A DNA stretch of 64,000 nt from NCBI RefSeq assembly GCF_009466385.1, contig NZ_WIAQ01000002.1:185678-249677 (forward strand). Reading direction: 5' to 3'. This DNA comes from Peribacillus tepidiphilus. Lineage in GTDB: Bacteria > Bacillota > Bacilli > Bacillales > DSM-1321. The notes under the pieces are model-generated. The model saw nothing but the letters and a program-made list of their open reading frames with translations, was not told the DNA's origin and did not search any database. Of the stretch, positions 20,421 to 30,185 are shown piece by piece. The position numbers were made by a program, and so were the translations under genes. Numbering within the stretch: position 1 is the first letter of the stretch; the number at the start of each line of letters is the position of its first letter.

Positions 20421-23400
20421 ATGACAAATAATTCAGAAGCGAAAGTCACCTTTAAAGTGTTTAACCAGGAATTTAATAAAGCTCTAAAAGAAATGCAATC
20501 AGAAAGTTCCAAGCTGCGACAAGAATTTAATTTGCAGCAAGAACAGTTAAAGCTTAATGGATCTGAAACAGATAAGCTCAAGTCAAAATTAGACTATTTA
20601 CAGCGGGCGCAAGAAATTGCTGCTCAAAAAGTAGCGGTTACTGAAGCTCAACTTCAAAAAGCTAAACAAGTATTTGGAGAAAATTCCCGTGAAGTAGATA
20701 AGCTTTCACGGGATTTATTGTCTGCTCAAACGGCAGAACAACGCCTTGCAAATGAGATTGCTCAAACGAATAGTAAGTTGTCTGAGCAAAGCACCAAAGC
20801 TAAGGAAACTGCAGAATCTCTAAATGAAACGAGCCAGAAATTAAAGGATATTGGTGGGACAGCTACTGCAACCGTCACACCAGCAATCATAGGGGTTGGA
20901 GCAGGAGTAACAAAAGTTGCTGCTGATTTCGATAACGCACAAGGACAAATACAAGCACAACTTGGTTTAACAGCAGAAGAAGCTGAGAAGCTACGTGATA
21001 TGGCCGAGTCGGTTTGGAAAAAAGGCTTTGGCGAAAACATTGGTGAAGTCACTGGTTATCTTGCAATCGTCAAACAAAATATTCAAGACATTAGCGACGA
21101 AGCTTTACCAAAAGTAACTGAACAGGCTTTAATTTTGCAAAAAACTTTTGGTGCAGAAGTTACAGAGTCAACTCGTACTGCTTCTGTCATGATGAAGAAT
21201 TTTGGAATTGATGCTTCTACGGCCTTTGATTTAATGACTGTTGGATTTCAAAAAGGCGGTAACTTTTCAGACGAACTCCTAGATACCTTAAGAGAGTATT
21301 CTCCACAATTTGCAACTATGGGGCATGCTGCTGAAGATATGATGAATATCCTTATCAGTGGAGCTGAGGCCGGTGCCTTTAACCTAGATAAGGTTGGGGA
21401 TGCTGTAAAAGAATTCAACATCCGTGCTAAAGATGGGTCAAAAACTACTAGAGAGGGTTTTCAAGCTATCGGTTTAGATGCTGAAAAAATGGGCGCAGCC
21501 ATTGCCGAAGGAGGTAAAAAGGGTGAACAAGCATTCCAAGCGACCGTTGCAGCATTGTCAGCGATTGAGGATCCGGTTAAAAGAAACCAAGCTGGTGTAG
21601 CCCTCTTTGGAACTCAATGGGAAGACTTAGAGGCAGATGTTATTTCAGCGATGGCGAACTCAAAAAATCATGTCGAAGGTTTTGAGGGTTCTACAGCGCG
21701 AGCTGGAAAGGCACTAGAGGAAACATTTGGGATGAAATTAGCATCAACTTTGCGTGATCTTCAAACTGCTCTATTGCCAGTCGGTGATGTCCTGTTAGAT
21801 TTCGCTGAATCTGTTTTACCAACGATATCAAGTGCTGCAGAAAAGCTAGCGAATTGGTTTTCAAAACTTTCTCCAATTGGTCAAAACCTTGTAATTTTAT
21901 TTGGGGCGATCGGTATAGCCATTGGACCGTTACTAACTTTACTGGGATTTATGGTTCAAGGTATTGGTGCATTGATTGGACCAATTACCAAAGCTATTGG
22001 TTGGCTATCAAAATTAGGTCCTGCATTTACTACTATCCGAACAACACTCATGGCAATTAATCCGATTTTCGCAATTGTTTCAATTGCTGTTACTGCCTTA
22101 GCCGTTCTAATCTATAAAAATTGGGATACGATTAAAGCCAAAACGATTGAAATATGGGGAGCTATTAAGAACTGGCTTTCTAACACTTGGAAGTCAATAG
22201 AGACCGTCACAAAAACAGTTTTAAACAAAATAAAAATTTTTATTTCTACAACATGGAATGGAATAAAGACTTACTTTACTACGATTTTAGCGGTTTACAA
22301 AACTGTTTTCACAACAGCGTGGAATGGCATAAAAAATGTTACTAATACGGTCTTTAACGCAATAAAAAGCTTTATTTCCACCGTATGGAATGGAATTAAA
22401 ACAGCAATATCAACTGTAGTTAACACTATAAAGCATACAGTCACAAATGTGTGGAACGCGGTACAAACTTCTACAAGTACCGTTTTTAATTCTATCAAGG
22501 GTTCAATCACAACCATATGGAATGGAATAAAATCCACAATTAGTACGGTTATTAAAAGTATAAAAAGTACGATTTCGTCTGTATGGGATTCGATAAAAAA
22601 TACCACTTCAAACGTGTTTAATGGGATAAAAAGCGTTATTAAATCATCAATTAACGGGGCTAAAAGCGTTCTAAGTAGCGTTGTCATCAGCATGAAAAAC
22701 GCCGTATCTACCGCCTGGAATGCTATCAAAACGAAGACAAGTTCTATTTTCAATTCGTTGAAATCTGTTATTACTAGCCCACTGAAAGCAATTAATCTAC
22801 TATCCATTGGACAGGACATTGTCAGAGGATTAATCAATGGGATAAAAAGCAAAATTAGTGATGTTACCAATGCTTGTAAGGATATAGCTAGTTCTGTTAC
22901 ATCGACTGTGAAAAAAATATTAGGCATTCATTCTCCTTCTAGAGTCATGGCTAACGAAGTTGGTCGATGGATTCCAGCTGGCGTTTCTAAAGGGATTGAT
23001 GAAAATATTAAATCTGTTATTGTATCAGCTACTAAACTAGCAAAGGCTGCTGTTCCACGTTTCAGTGGGGAGATTGCTATCACAAAATCAGAACTTGATA
23101 AGCTCAATAAAGTGTTACTTTCCGTTGTCAAACAGGTAGAAAAAGAAATTACTCAGATCAAACTAAACTCTTCAAAAGAACGAAAAAAAATTGCTGATCA
23201 GGAAGAAAAAGACATCAAAGAAATAAAATTAAAAGCAAAAAGGGACAAAGAAGAGATTGAGGATAAAGCAGAACAAAAAATCAATGAAATTAGGCTTCGC
23301 GCTAAGGATAAGAAACGAAAGTTAACAGCTGCAGAAGAGCGAGAAATCAAAGAAATAAAACAAAAAGCAAAATACGATATTCAGAAGTTAACGGAAAATG

Positions 23401-24833
23401 AAGAGAACAAAATTAATCAGATTCACAAAAAAGCGGCTGATAATCGAGCTAAGATCACTGAAGATGAGAAAAAGAAAATTACTGATATCCAGAAACAGTT
23501 AAATGCTGAGAAGTTTAAGGCTCTTGAGGATTATGTCTCCAAGCGAAAAGGTCTCGAATCGATGACTACGGAACAAGAAGTCGAGTTCTGGAAGCAAGCG
23601 ACTAAGGAATTTAAAAAAGGTACCGAAGAACGAATCCAGGCTGAAATTAATTATACACAGGCAAAAGAAGCACTTGACCGTGAAACTTTTGAAAAAGAGA
23701 AATCTTACATCGAAAGCCGTAAGGAACTGAATAAACTTTCTCTTGTTGAAGAATTGGCAATGTGGGAACAAGTTGCAAAGCGATATAAAGAAGGTTCACA
23801 AGAGCGTCTTGAAGCAGAAAAGAACGCTCGCAATGTTCGCGTGCAAATTTATGAAGAATTGAAAAGTGCTAGTGATGATTATTTGGCAAAAGTCAAAGAA
23901 GTTAATGAGCGTGTGATTCAAGAAGAACAACGACTAAATGATGCATATACTCAGGCTGTTGATCAGCGGACTCAATCTCTATATAGTTTCGCAAGTCTTT
24001 TTGATGAGGTGACCAAGAAAAGTGAAATTTCAGGTCAACAGTTAATTGATAATCTTAAGTCACAGGTTGACATTTTCACCGAGTGGTCAAAAAACATAAC
24101 ATCACTTGCATCAAAAGGGATTGATGAAGGATTACTTGCAGAACTTCGTGCAATGGGTCCAAGTGCTGCTGCAGAAATTGCTGCATTAAACACTCTTTCA
24201 GATGAACAGCTTCAACAATATGTAACTCTCTGGAAGGACAAAAACGCATTAGCTAAAGCAGAAGCAACTAAGGAATTAGAAAACTTAAAGATTGAAACAG
24301 ACAAAAAAATTAAAGAGCTTCACACCAACGCAAACAATGAATTGGAACTTTTAAAATCAGATTTCATTGCAAGAATCAATAAGATTCGAACTGGCACAGA
24401 AGGTGAATTCAACGTCATGACAGCGACTCTTCCACAGATCGGAAAGAACGCAATACAAGGTTTAATTGATGGCATGAAAGACATGACTGGACCTTTATTG
24501 GAGCAAGCAAAACAAATCGCTGATTCAGTTTCACAGACACTTAAGAGCGCGTTGGAAATAAATAATACTTCTAGCTTACCTTCTTTGGGTGCATTGGCTG
24601 GAGCAGGAGCCGGGACGATCAATACGGCAGCAAAAATATCTCAACAAATGGCTAGTGCTGTCAGTCAATCAATAAGTAAGTCTAAATCTGTTGGAGCAGG
24701 TGTTGGAGCAGTAGCGGGGACTAAAATAGAACAAAACATTACGATTAACAGCCCGACACCACTGTCACCAGCAGAAACAGCAAGGCAATCGCGTTTGGCG
24801 TTACAACAAGCTGCATTCCAATTGAGGAGGTGA
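20421..24833 (+). CDS. Tail tape measure protein
   Basis: This 1470-residue protein sets tail length. It has an N-terminal coiled coil (about 1-140), a TMP core (about 150-480), hydrophobic helices (about 489-570), repeats of the form WNxIK (about 576-790; for example VWNGIKTAISTVVNTIKHTV), a GIHSPSRVM element at about 833 and then a very charged Lys/Glu coiled coil (about 870-1270). The GIHSPSRVM element usually lies near the C-terminus, so the 600-residue extension is noteworthy. No peptidase motif is apparent. Confidence 0.93.
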   Translation: MTNNSEAKVTFKVFNQEFNKALKEMQSESSKLRQEFNLQQEQLKLNGSETDKLKSKLDYLQRAQEIAAQKVAVTEAQLQKAKQVFGENSREVDKLSRDLLSAQTAEQRLANEIAQTNSKLSEQSTKAKETAESLNETSQKLKDIGGTATATVTPAIIGVGAGVTKVAADFDNAQGQIQAQLGLTAEEAEKLRDMAESVWKKGFGENIGEVTGYLAIVKQNIQDISDEALPKVTEQALILQKTFGAEVTESTRTASVMMKNFGIDASTAFDLMTVGFQKGGNFSDELLDTLREYSPQFATMGHAAEDMMNILISGAEAGAFNLDKVGDAVKEFNIRAKDGSKTTREGFQAIGLDAEKMGAAIAEGGKKGEQAFQATVAALSAIEDPVKRNQAGVALFGTQWEDLEADVISAMANSKNHVEGFEGSTARAGKALEETFGMKLASTLRDLQTALLPVGDVLLDFAESVLPTISSAAEKLANWFSKLSPIGQNLVILFGAIGIAIGPLLTLLGFMVQGIGALIGPITKAIGWLSKLGPAFTTIRTTLMAINPIFAIVSIAVTALAVLIYKNWDTIKAKTIEIWGAIKNWLSNTWKSIETVTKTVLNKIKIFISTTWNGIKTYFTTILAVYKTVFTTAWNGIKNVTNTVFNAIKSFISTVWNGIKTAISTVVNTIKHTVTNVWNAVQTSTSTVFNSIKGSITTIWNGIKSTISTVIKSIKSTISSVWDSIKNTTSNVFNGIKSVIKSSINGAKSVLSSVVISMKNAVSTAWNAIKTKTSSIFNSLKSVITSPLKAINLLSIGQDIVRGLINGIKSKISDVTNACKDIASSVTSTVKKILGIHSPSRVMANEVGRWIPAGVSKGIDENIKSVIVSATKLAKAAVPRFSGEIAITKSELDKLNKVLLSVVKQVEKEITQIKLNSSKERKKIADQEEKDIKEIKLKAKRDKEEIEDKAEQKINEIRLRAKDKKRKLTAAEEREIKEIKQKAKYDIQKLTENEENKINQIHKKAADNRAKITEDEKKKITDIQKQLNAEKFKALEDYVSKRKGLESMTTEQEVEFWKQATKEFKKGTEERIQAEINYTQAKEALDRETFEKEKSYIESRKELNKLSLVEELAMWEQVAKRYKEGSQERLEAEKNARNVRVQIYEELKSASDDYLAKVKEVNERVIQEEQRLNDAYTQAVDQRTQSLYSFASLFDEVTKKSEISGQQLIDNLKSQVDIFTEWSKNITSLASKGIDEGLLAELRAMGPSAAAEIAALNTLSDEQLQQYVTLWKDKNALAKAEATKELENLKIETDKKIKELHTNANNELELLKSDFIARINKIRTGTEGEFNVMTATLPQIGKNAIQGLIDGMKDMTGPLLEQAKQIADSVSQTLKSALEINNTSSLPSLGALAGAGAGTINTAAKISQQMASAVSQSISKSKSVGAGVGAVAGTKIEQNITINSPTPLSPAETARQSRLALQQAAFQLRR

Positions 24834-24837
24834 GCAA

Positions 24838-25731
24838 ATGCGTATCAAAGAGATCCTATGTACGAATAAAAACGGCGATAGCTTGCTCATCTCTAACTTT
24901 GGAATCTATAGAATTCAGGAAGAAATGGACACAACTGGAGTAAAGGCTATTGTCACTTACGTTTCTAATTATCGTACACACGGTTCTACGGCTGTTGCTT
25001 CTAGGTTGGATAAGAGAGACTTATCGTTGTCGTTCTATATTGATGTAGATGGCAGAGAAGAGGAGTGGATCCAGGAAAAGAGAGATGAGGTTTTTAAAGT
25101 ATTCAATCCGGTTTACAACCCAATAAGGCTTGAGATTAAGACAGAAATTCGAAACGTATACATCGATGCGAATGTTGAACTATCCCCATCTATCAGTCCT
25201 GGCGTCGAAAATGTAAATGATGAATGGCATGATGTACTTGTTCAACTTTCGGCCGGCAGTCCTTTCTTTTTAGATACAGAACAGCAAAAAGTCGAGATAG
25301 CTGTATGGGAGCCTTTGCTTGAGTTTCCTTTAGAGATTCCGGAAGATGGAATGGAAATAGGACGGCGCTCTCAATCGCTGATCGTAAATGTGTTTAATGA
25401 CGGCCAAGTTGCTTCGGGGATGGTTATTCAATTTAAAGCGCTTGGGACTGTAGAGAATCCATCACTGTTTAACCTGGACACTCGTGAGTTTTTCAAAATT
25501 AACAAAACAATGACAGCTGGTGAAGTAATTACGGTCAATACGTTTCAAGGGAAAAAACGGGTGGAATCATCGTTGAATGGTGTCACATCTAATATTTTTA
25601 ACATGATTGATTATCAAAGTAAGTTCATGCAATTAGCTGTTGGTGATAACTTGTTTCGTTACGATGCAGATAGCAATGTTGATAATCTCGAGGTTGCTAT
25701 CTATTTCACTCCACAATATATAGGGGTGTAG
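24838..25731 (+). CDS. Distal tail protein (Dit)
   Basis: The ATG follows GAGGAGGTGAG. This 297-residue protein starts MRIKEILCTNKNGDSLLISN and has the Dit N-terminal beta pattern (later STAVASRLDKRDLSLSFYID and NPIRLEIKTEIRNVYIDANV), with a C-terminal domain from about 150. It forms the hub between tail tube and baseplate. It is followed 3 bp later by the Tal gene. Confidence 0.85.
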   Translation: MRIKEILCTNKNGDSLLISNFGIYRIQEEMDTTGVKAIVTYVSNYRTHGSTAVASRLDKRDLSLSFYIDVDGREEEWIQEKRDEVFKVFNPVYNPIRLEIKTEIRNVYIDANVELSPSISPGVENVNDEWHDVLVQLSAGSPFFLDTEQQKVEIAVWEPLLEFPLEIPEDGMEIGRRSQSLIVNVFNDGQVASGMVIQFKALGTVENPSLFNLDTREFFKINKTMTAGEVITVNTFQGKKRVESSLNGVTSNIFNMIDYQSKFMQLAVGDNLFRYDADSNVDNLEVAIYFTPQYIGV

Positions 25732-25734
25732 CAA

Positions 25735-26880
25735 ATGAATATTTTTGTTTTTAATAAGAACTTTGAAATGCAGGGAATTGTTGATACATTCATATCTCTA
25801 ATATGGCGGCGTGAATTTTACAAGACTGGAACTTTCGAATTTCATTTGAATTTGCCTGAGCCAGATCAAGAAGCCTTCGAACTTATCAATTTATTAAGAA
25901 AGGGCAATATCTTAGCAAAAGAAAATAGTTTAGAAGAAGGTAGTTTAGAAGAAGCTGCTTATATTGAGAATATCGTTATAGATGATCAAGAAAGTGAAAC
26001 TTGTGTCGTCAGTGGGTATTTTATTGAAAACTTTATATCAGAACGGATTGTATGGGGAGAGCAGCATAAAAGTGGATCAGTAGAAGAAGTCATGAAATAT
26101 TTTGTTGATAAAAATGCCGTCAATCCATCTGATCCTAATCGTATCATTCCAGGTCTTTCGCTTTCTGAAAATAGAGGTATTTCTAAACAAGCAAATGAAG
26201 TGAATTCATATGGAAATTTAGCTGAATTAATAGAAGAACTCGCGCTGAAATATGATATCGGCTGGCGAGTTCTTTTTGATTTAACTAATGAAAAATATGT
26301 ATTCGATGTATACGAAGGCAGAGATTTATCTGTTAATCAGTCCATGAATCCACGGGCTATTTTTGCTCTAGAATTTGAAAATATTATTCAGCAAAAATAT
26401 ACGGACAGTGAAAACAGCTATAAAAATTTTGCTCTTGTTGGTGGACAAGGTGAAGGTTCTGCTCGAAAACTTGCTTTAATTAATAACAATCTTTCGGGAT
26501 TTGAACGAAGAGAACTTTTCGTGGATGCCAAGGATCTATCAAATACCATTCAGAATGATGACGGTACAGAACAAACATTAAGTGATGCTGAATATGAAGC
26601 ACTCCTTATTGAACGTGGAAATAGTAGATTAGCTGAAGTTCAACCAATTAAAACTTTTGAGTCTGGTATTTCTGTCACTTCAAACTTGATTTACAAACAG
26701 GACTTTGACTTGGGTGATATTGTGACAATCAAAAATGATAGATGGGGAGTAGTTTTAAATACTCGAATCACTACAGTTGAAGAAGTTTATGAGAATGATA
26801 CAGTCGATATCCGTGTGAATTTTGGGAGCAACATCCCGACTTTGATTGATCGAATCCAGCAGAGGCAGAGAATGAGGTGA
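25735..26880 (+). CDS. Tail-associated baseplate protein (Gp37/Tal-like)
   Basis: This 381-residue protein starts MNIFVFNKNFEMQGIVDTFI. SLIWRREFYKTGTFEFHL and LRKGNILAKE, then VVSGYFIENFISERIVW, match the siphovirus ReqiPepy6 Gp37-like family. It forms the tail tip that follows Dit. No separate lysin domain is seen at the C-terminus (VNFGSNIPTLIDRIQQRQRM), so it may be a structural hub only. Confidence 0.8.
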   Translation: MNIFVFNKNFEMQGIVDTFISLIWRREFYKTGTFEFHLNLPEPDQEAFELINLLRKGNILAKENSLEEGSLEEAAYIENIVIDDQESETCVVSGYFIENFISERIVWGEQHKSGSVEEVMKYFVDKNAVNPSDPNRIIPGLSLSENRGISKQANEVNSYGNLAELIEELALKYDIGWRVLFDLTNEKYVFDVYEGRDLSVNQSMNPRAIFALEFENIIQQKYTDSENSYKNFALVGGQGEGSARKLALINNNLSGFERRELFVDAKDLSNTIQNDDGTEQTLSDAEYEALLIERGNSRLAEVQPIKTFESGISVTSNLIYKQDFDLGDIVTIKNDRWGVVLNTRITTVEEVYENDTVDIRVNFGSNIPTLIDRIQQRQRMR

Positions 26881-26884
26881 TAAA

Positions 26885-28378
26885 GTGGAAAAGTCTTTTA
26901 TTTTTGACAGTGTAAATGGTGATCGAAAATATAAAGCAGAAGATTGGACGAATTATTTTAGCAAATTTATCACAAATGGAGTTTTTCCGAATATCGCATC
27001 AAACTTACAAGTTATCGCTGACGGAACTGATATGACTGTGCGATTGAAAGCAGGAGCTGCGTGGATTAACGGGCGAATGTATGAAAACACGGACGACTTA
27101 ATCTTGCCAATCGACGTTGCTGATGGGGTGCTAAATAGAATAGATCGTATTGTAATTCAATTGAGTTATGTCAATCGTGAGATTCGAGCAAAGGTTAAAA
27201 AAGGAACGTTTGCTAGTTCGCCAGTAGCACCGACACTACAAAGGGATGCAGATGTTTATGAGTTGGGAATTGCTGATATCTCGGTGAATAAGGGTATTAC
27301 ATCCATAAAACAATCACTTGTTACAGATCTTCGTTTAAACACTTCTTTGTGCGGTATAGTAAGCAGTCTAATTCAGCCAGATACGACAGCTATATTTAAT
27401 CAATATCAGCAGTGGTTTAACGAAACATCTCAAATGCATGAGGACGAATTTCAGACCTGGTTTGATTCTATTAAAGGTCAGCTTGAAGGCGATATTGCTG
27501 CTAACTTAGCGAATCAGATTACACAATTAGATCAAGAAGTCGCTACTCTGGAACAAGCACAAGCGTCACATTTGGCTGATTATGTGCAACATCCTGCTTA
27601 TGGAGTAGCAAGTGGCTCGGCAAATTCTTATTCAGTCACTTTAAACCCTGCTCCGACTTCTTATGTCGAAGGTATGGCTGTTTCAGTAAAAATCAATGTC
27701 GATAATACAGGATCTTCAACGATTAATATTAATAATCTTGGTGCTAAATCAATTAAAAAACCAAATGGAAATGATGTATCAGCAGGAAACTTAAAAACAG
27801 GAAGTATTTATACCCTAAGATATAACGGCACAAATTTTATATTACAGGGTGAAGGAGCGTCTGGAAACGCAGTTGCGTCTGACCTTCTCTCTGGCAAAAC
27901 AGCGACTACAGACGCAGGGGATATAGTTGGCACTATGCCAAACAGAGGAATGTTTAATCTACCTTTAGGGGCTAGTGTTCCTGCTGGCTATTATAGTGGC
28001 GGGACAGTGCCGAACGGCAAAAAGTTCGCCAGTGGAACAGCGACAAGTAACTCAACTACAAGCACATTCCAACATACTACTGGAGCCAACTTTAATTCGC
28101 TTGTCCCTTTAATTGTGTCAGGTTTAACTTTTAAACCAAGCATCATTGTGATGTATAAGTTTGGAGGTGGTTTAGTTGAATACATCGTCTATAATGCAGC
28201 TAATGATGGAATATCTGCAGAATCAGTAAAAGTTTTAGGGAGTATTAACTCTTCGTATACCACCATTGAAGTATACAATATGAAGGCTAATGCTGGGGCT
28301 GCGTATGTAAATTCTTCTGGTTTTTGTTTGCCTGTAAAAGCAACTTCAAGCACTTATAATTGGATAGCATACGAATAG
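26885..28378 (+). CDS. Baseplate/tail fibre protein, probable receptor-binding
   Basis: The GTG at 26885 follows GAGGTGATAAA. Of 497 residues, the N-terminal 150 (WTNYFSKFITNGVFPNIASN, LKAGAAWINGRMYENTDDLI) resemble upper-baseplate proteins. Residues about 175-240 form a trimerising coiled coil. A repeat-like beta domain with NNLGAKSIKKPNGNDVSAGN follows, then a fibre tip rich in Gly/Ser/Thr. It probably contacts the host surface. The C-terminal part should evolve fastest. Confidence 0.75.
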   Translation: MEKSFIFDSVNGDRKYKAEDWTNYFSKFITNGVFPNIASNLQVIADGTDMTVRLKAGAAWINGRMYENTDDLILPIDVADGVLNRIDRIVIQLSYVNREIRAKVKKGTFASSPVAPTLQRDADVYELGIADISVNKGITSIKQSLVTDLRLNTSLCGIVSSLIQPDTTAIFNQYQQWFNETSQMHEDEFQTWFDSIKGQLEGDIAANLANQITQLDQEVATLEQAQASHLADYVQHPAYGVASGSANSYSVTLNPAPTSYVEGMAVSVKINVDNTGSSTININNLGAKSIKKPNGNDVSAGNLKTGSIYTLRYNGTNFILQGEGASGNAVASDLLSGKTATTDAGDIVGTMPNRGMFNLPLGASVPAGYYSGGTVPNGKKFASGTATSNSTTSTFQHTTGANFNSLVPLIVSGLTFKPSIIVMYKFGGGLVEYIVYNAANDGISAESVKVLGSINSSYTTIEVYNMKANAGAAYVNSSGFCLPVKATSSTYNWIAYE

Positions 28379-28389
28379 GGAGGAATAAA

Positions 28390-28782
28390 ATGAATCAAAT
28401 AGGTCGAAAAATTTATTATGATATAGCAACCGGCAACATCATAATGGACACAGGCGAACGTCAAGGTTCAGTAATCGCAACAACCGTTGACCAAGACATC
28501 GCAACCTTCACCGCACTATCTGAACGCAACCGAGAAACGTTTGACGTAATCGAATTGGAGTTTGGTCAATATGCGGCAGATTTTGCTCAATGCAACGGGT
28601 ATCGAGTAAACCCACAAACGCTAGAATTAGAGTTTAGTTATCCCGATCCGAACGCAACCGAGCCGCAAGAGCCTGTTTTCGTGAAGCCCTTGACGGAGCA
28701 GGTTAAAGAGTTAGAAGTTTCAACGGCTAACTATATGATTGACTTGGATTTTCGTTTATCGTCAATCGAACTAGGACTATAA
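28390..28782 (+). CDS. Tail fibre-associated protein (130 aa)
   Basis: The ATG at 28390 follows AGGGAGGAATAAA. The product starts MNQIGRKIYYDIATGNIIMD and ends with a short coiled coil (VKELEVSTANYMIDLDFRLS). Proteins of this type commonly sit between the fibre and XkdX-like genes in PBSX-related phages; a fibre chaperone or accessory role is inferred. Its codons look more C/G-rich than those of its neighbours (many ACC, CGA, AAC), which may reflect separate ancestry. Confidence 0.65.
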   Translation: MNQIGRKIYYDIATGNIIMDTGERQGSVIATTVDQDIATFTALSERNRETFDVIELEFGQYAADFAQCNGYRVNPQTLELEFSYPDPNATEPQEPVFVKPLTEQVKELEVSTANYMIDLDFRLSSIELGL

Positions 28783-28798
28783 AAAGGAGGAATGTAAA

Positions 28799-28948
28799 AT
28801 GACTTATACTTACTGTAAAAAAGTGATTGAGAACAAAACTTATTCATCAAAAGAGGATATGCTAGTGAAATTAGATGTTTTTCTGTTAAATAACAGAATT
28901 ACACAAGAGCAATACAATGAGTTAGTTGAATTATTAAATGCGCAGTAG
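28799..28948 (+). CDS. XkdX-like small protein (49 aa)
   Basis: The ATG at 28799 follows AAAAAGGAGG. The product starts MTYTYCKKVIENKTYSSKED and ends ITQEQYNELVELLNAQ. Short length, the DVFLLNNRITQEQY pattern and a place right after the fibre genes match the XkdX family of PBSX-type phages. The role is unknown, probably tail related. Confidence 0.75.
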   Translation: MTYTYCKKVIENKTYSSKEDMLVKLDVFLLNNRITQEQYNELVELLNAQ

Positions 28949-29050
28949 GACAATAATGCGACATAACACCACTGAAAAGTAGGTGTATTTTTTATGGCTT
29001 GATTTCCTATATCTTCCCTCCATGATATAATATTGCAAAGGATGATTAAG

Positions 29051-29230
29051 ATGAAAAATGGTTTTAGTATTACATGTTCTAATTGCAATGAATCTGTTCA
29101 GTTAAATGACCAGTATTCAAAAGAAAAGGATAGCTCTAGTATTGGATATTCAGTGTTGGGGAAATATCCATTCTATTCTTTGGATATTTATTGTACTAAA
29201 TGCAACAATGAATTAGAGATTAAATCTTAA
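29051..29230 (+). CDS. Zinc-ribbon protein of cargo cassette (59 aa)
   Basis: The ATG at 29051 follows AAGGATGATT; ATG 29042 is an alternative. The product starts MKNGFSITCSNCNESVQLND and has CTKC near residue 50, giving a four-Cys zinc ribbon, and ends NELEIKS. It lies 17 bp before the HEPN-like gene, which also starts with a zinc ribbon, suggesting a functional pair. The function is unknown. Confidence 0.6.
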   Translation: MKNGFSITCSNCNESVQLNDQYSKEKDSSSIGYSVLGKYPFYSLDIYCTKCNNELEIKS

Positions 29231-29247
29231 GGTTCATAGGGGGAAAT

Positions 29248-30105
29248 ATGGAACATTCAAGGTTAGTTTCACTTTCACTGAAATGTAACAAATGTACAAG
29301 GGCATGGTCAGTTTCAGAGGAGGACTTTAAAAATGTCACCGTAACTTGCGGTGACCCGGAGTGCCAAAGTCAGTTTAGTGTATACGAAGGTTTGAGAAAT
29401 GGTTTGAAAATGGAAGAGAATATCTCTCCAAATACTTTCCTTGCTAATGAAATGTTTCATGATATTGTTGATTTGAAAATCGGTTATTTTAAAGACATCG
29501 AATTACCTTCTAACATACGAAAAATATTTAAAATAAATATTTTTCCTTTTGGTGCTTTTCATGCCGGGGCAGTGGATATCACAAATAATGGTTTTCGCTT
29601 AATGACATCTGTTTCAGATGAAAGTTCTTGTGATTTATTTGGAGAAGATGTAAAAGCAATGGTTATGGTTCATGCAAAAACAGAAGATTATACAATACCA
29701 TGGTTGCATATGTTGTCGTATGCACTTCAACAGTATAGAGATGGTGAGTATGTAACAAGCATTTTACTTTCTGAAATTGCATTTGAGAGTTATATTGATA
29801 CAACTTTATCTGAAGGCTATAGAAAGATTGGTTTAGATGAGGATAGCATATCCAGATTTCTTCGTTCTGCTAACATTCCAGATAAAGTTAATGCATTAAT
29901 GAAAAATGTGTACGATGTAAAATTAAAGGACAATAGAGTTTTAAATAAAATATGGGAAGACAATGTTCTTCAAATACGTAATCATATTGCCCATGGAAGA
30001 AAAAGCACTGCAACAAAAGAAGAAGCAAAAATAGCATACGATACTGTTGTAGATTCGATTTTTCACTTTATTGAAGCGATAGATCGTAAAGAAAGAAAAA
30101 TTTAG
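29248..30105 (+). CDS. Zinc-ribbon plus HEPN-like protein, possible defence or exclusion gene
   Basis: The ATG follows AGGGGGAAAT. Residues Cys13, Cys16, Cys34 and Cys39 form a zinc ribbon; residues 60-150 are unrecognised. Residues about 160-285 are helical and contain RNHIAH (Arg244 to His249), the R-x4-6-H signature of HEPN RNases, in the usual setting (QIRNHIAHGR). HEPN proteins are frequent in abortive infection. As cargo between tail and lysis genes it is a good exclusion candidate. Nuclease activity is inferred; some HEPN-like proteins are inactive. Confidence 0.65.
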   Translation: MEHSRLVSLSLKCNKCTRAWSVSEEDFKNVTVTCGDPECQSQFSVYEGLRNGLKMEENISPNTFLANEMFHDIVDLKIGYFKDIELPSNIRKIFKINIFPFGAFHAGAVDITNNGFRLMTSVSDESSCDLFGEDVKAMVMVHAKTEDYTIPWLHMLSYALQQYRDGEYVTSILLSEIAFESYIDTTLSEGYRKIGLDEDSISRFLRSANIPDKVNALMKNVYDVKLKDNRVLNKIWEDNVLQIRNHIAHGRKSTATKEEAKIAYDTVVDSIFHFIEAIDRKERKI

Positions 30106-30108
30106 ATT

Positions 30109-30135
30109 GCACCTATTTTGTAGGTGTATTTTTTA
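30109..30135 (+). terminator. Terminator ending cargo cassette
   Basis: GCACCTA (30109-30115), loop TTTTG, TAGGTG (30121-30126), then ATTTTTT. Its 3' part is the right-hand 17-bp direct repeat. Confidence 0.6.
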
Positions 30136-30185
30136 TGCTTTGGGGGACTCTTATGAGTCCTCTTTTTATTTGGGAGGGAAAAATA

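Larger units (their letters stand above)
28980..30137. repeat. 17-bp direct repeats bracketing a two-gene cargo cassette
   Basis: TAGGTGTATTTTTTATG occurs at 28980-28996 and again, identically, at 30121-30137. Each copy is the 3' half of a small terminator (CACC...GGTG, then six T). Between them lie the zinc-ribbon gene (29051) and HEPN-like gene (29248). Outside them the tail-fibre and holin modules are normally adjacent. Insertion by recombination at a duplicated terminator is inferred. Confidence 0.65.

Noticed and set aside
22295..22927. 210-codon open frame antisense to the tape measure gene
   Set aside because: It mirrors the WNxIK repeat region, gives low-complexity hydrophobic protein and has no start signal.
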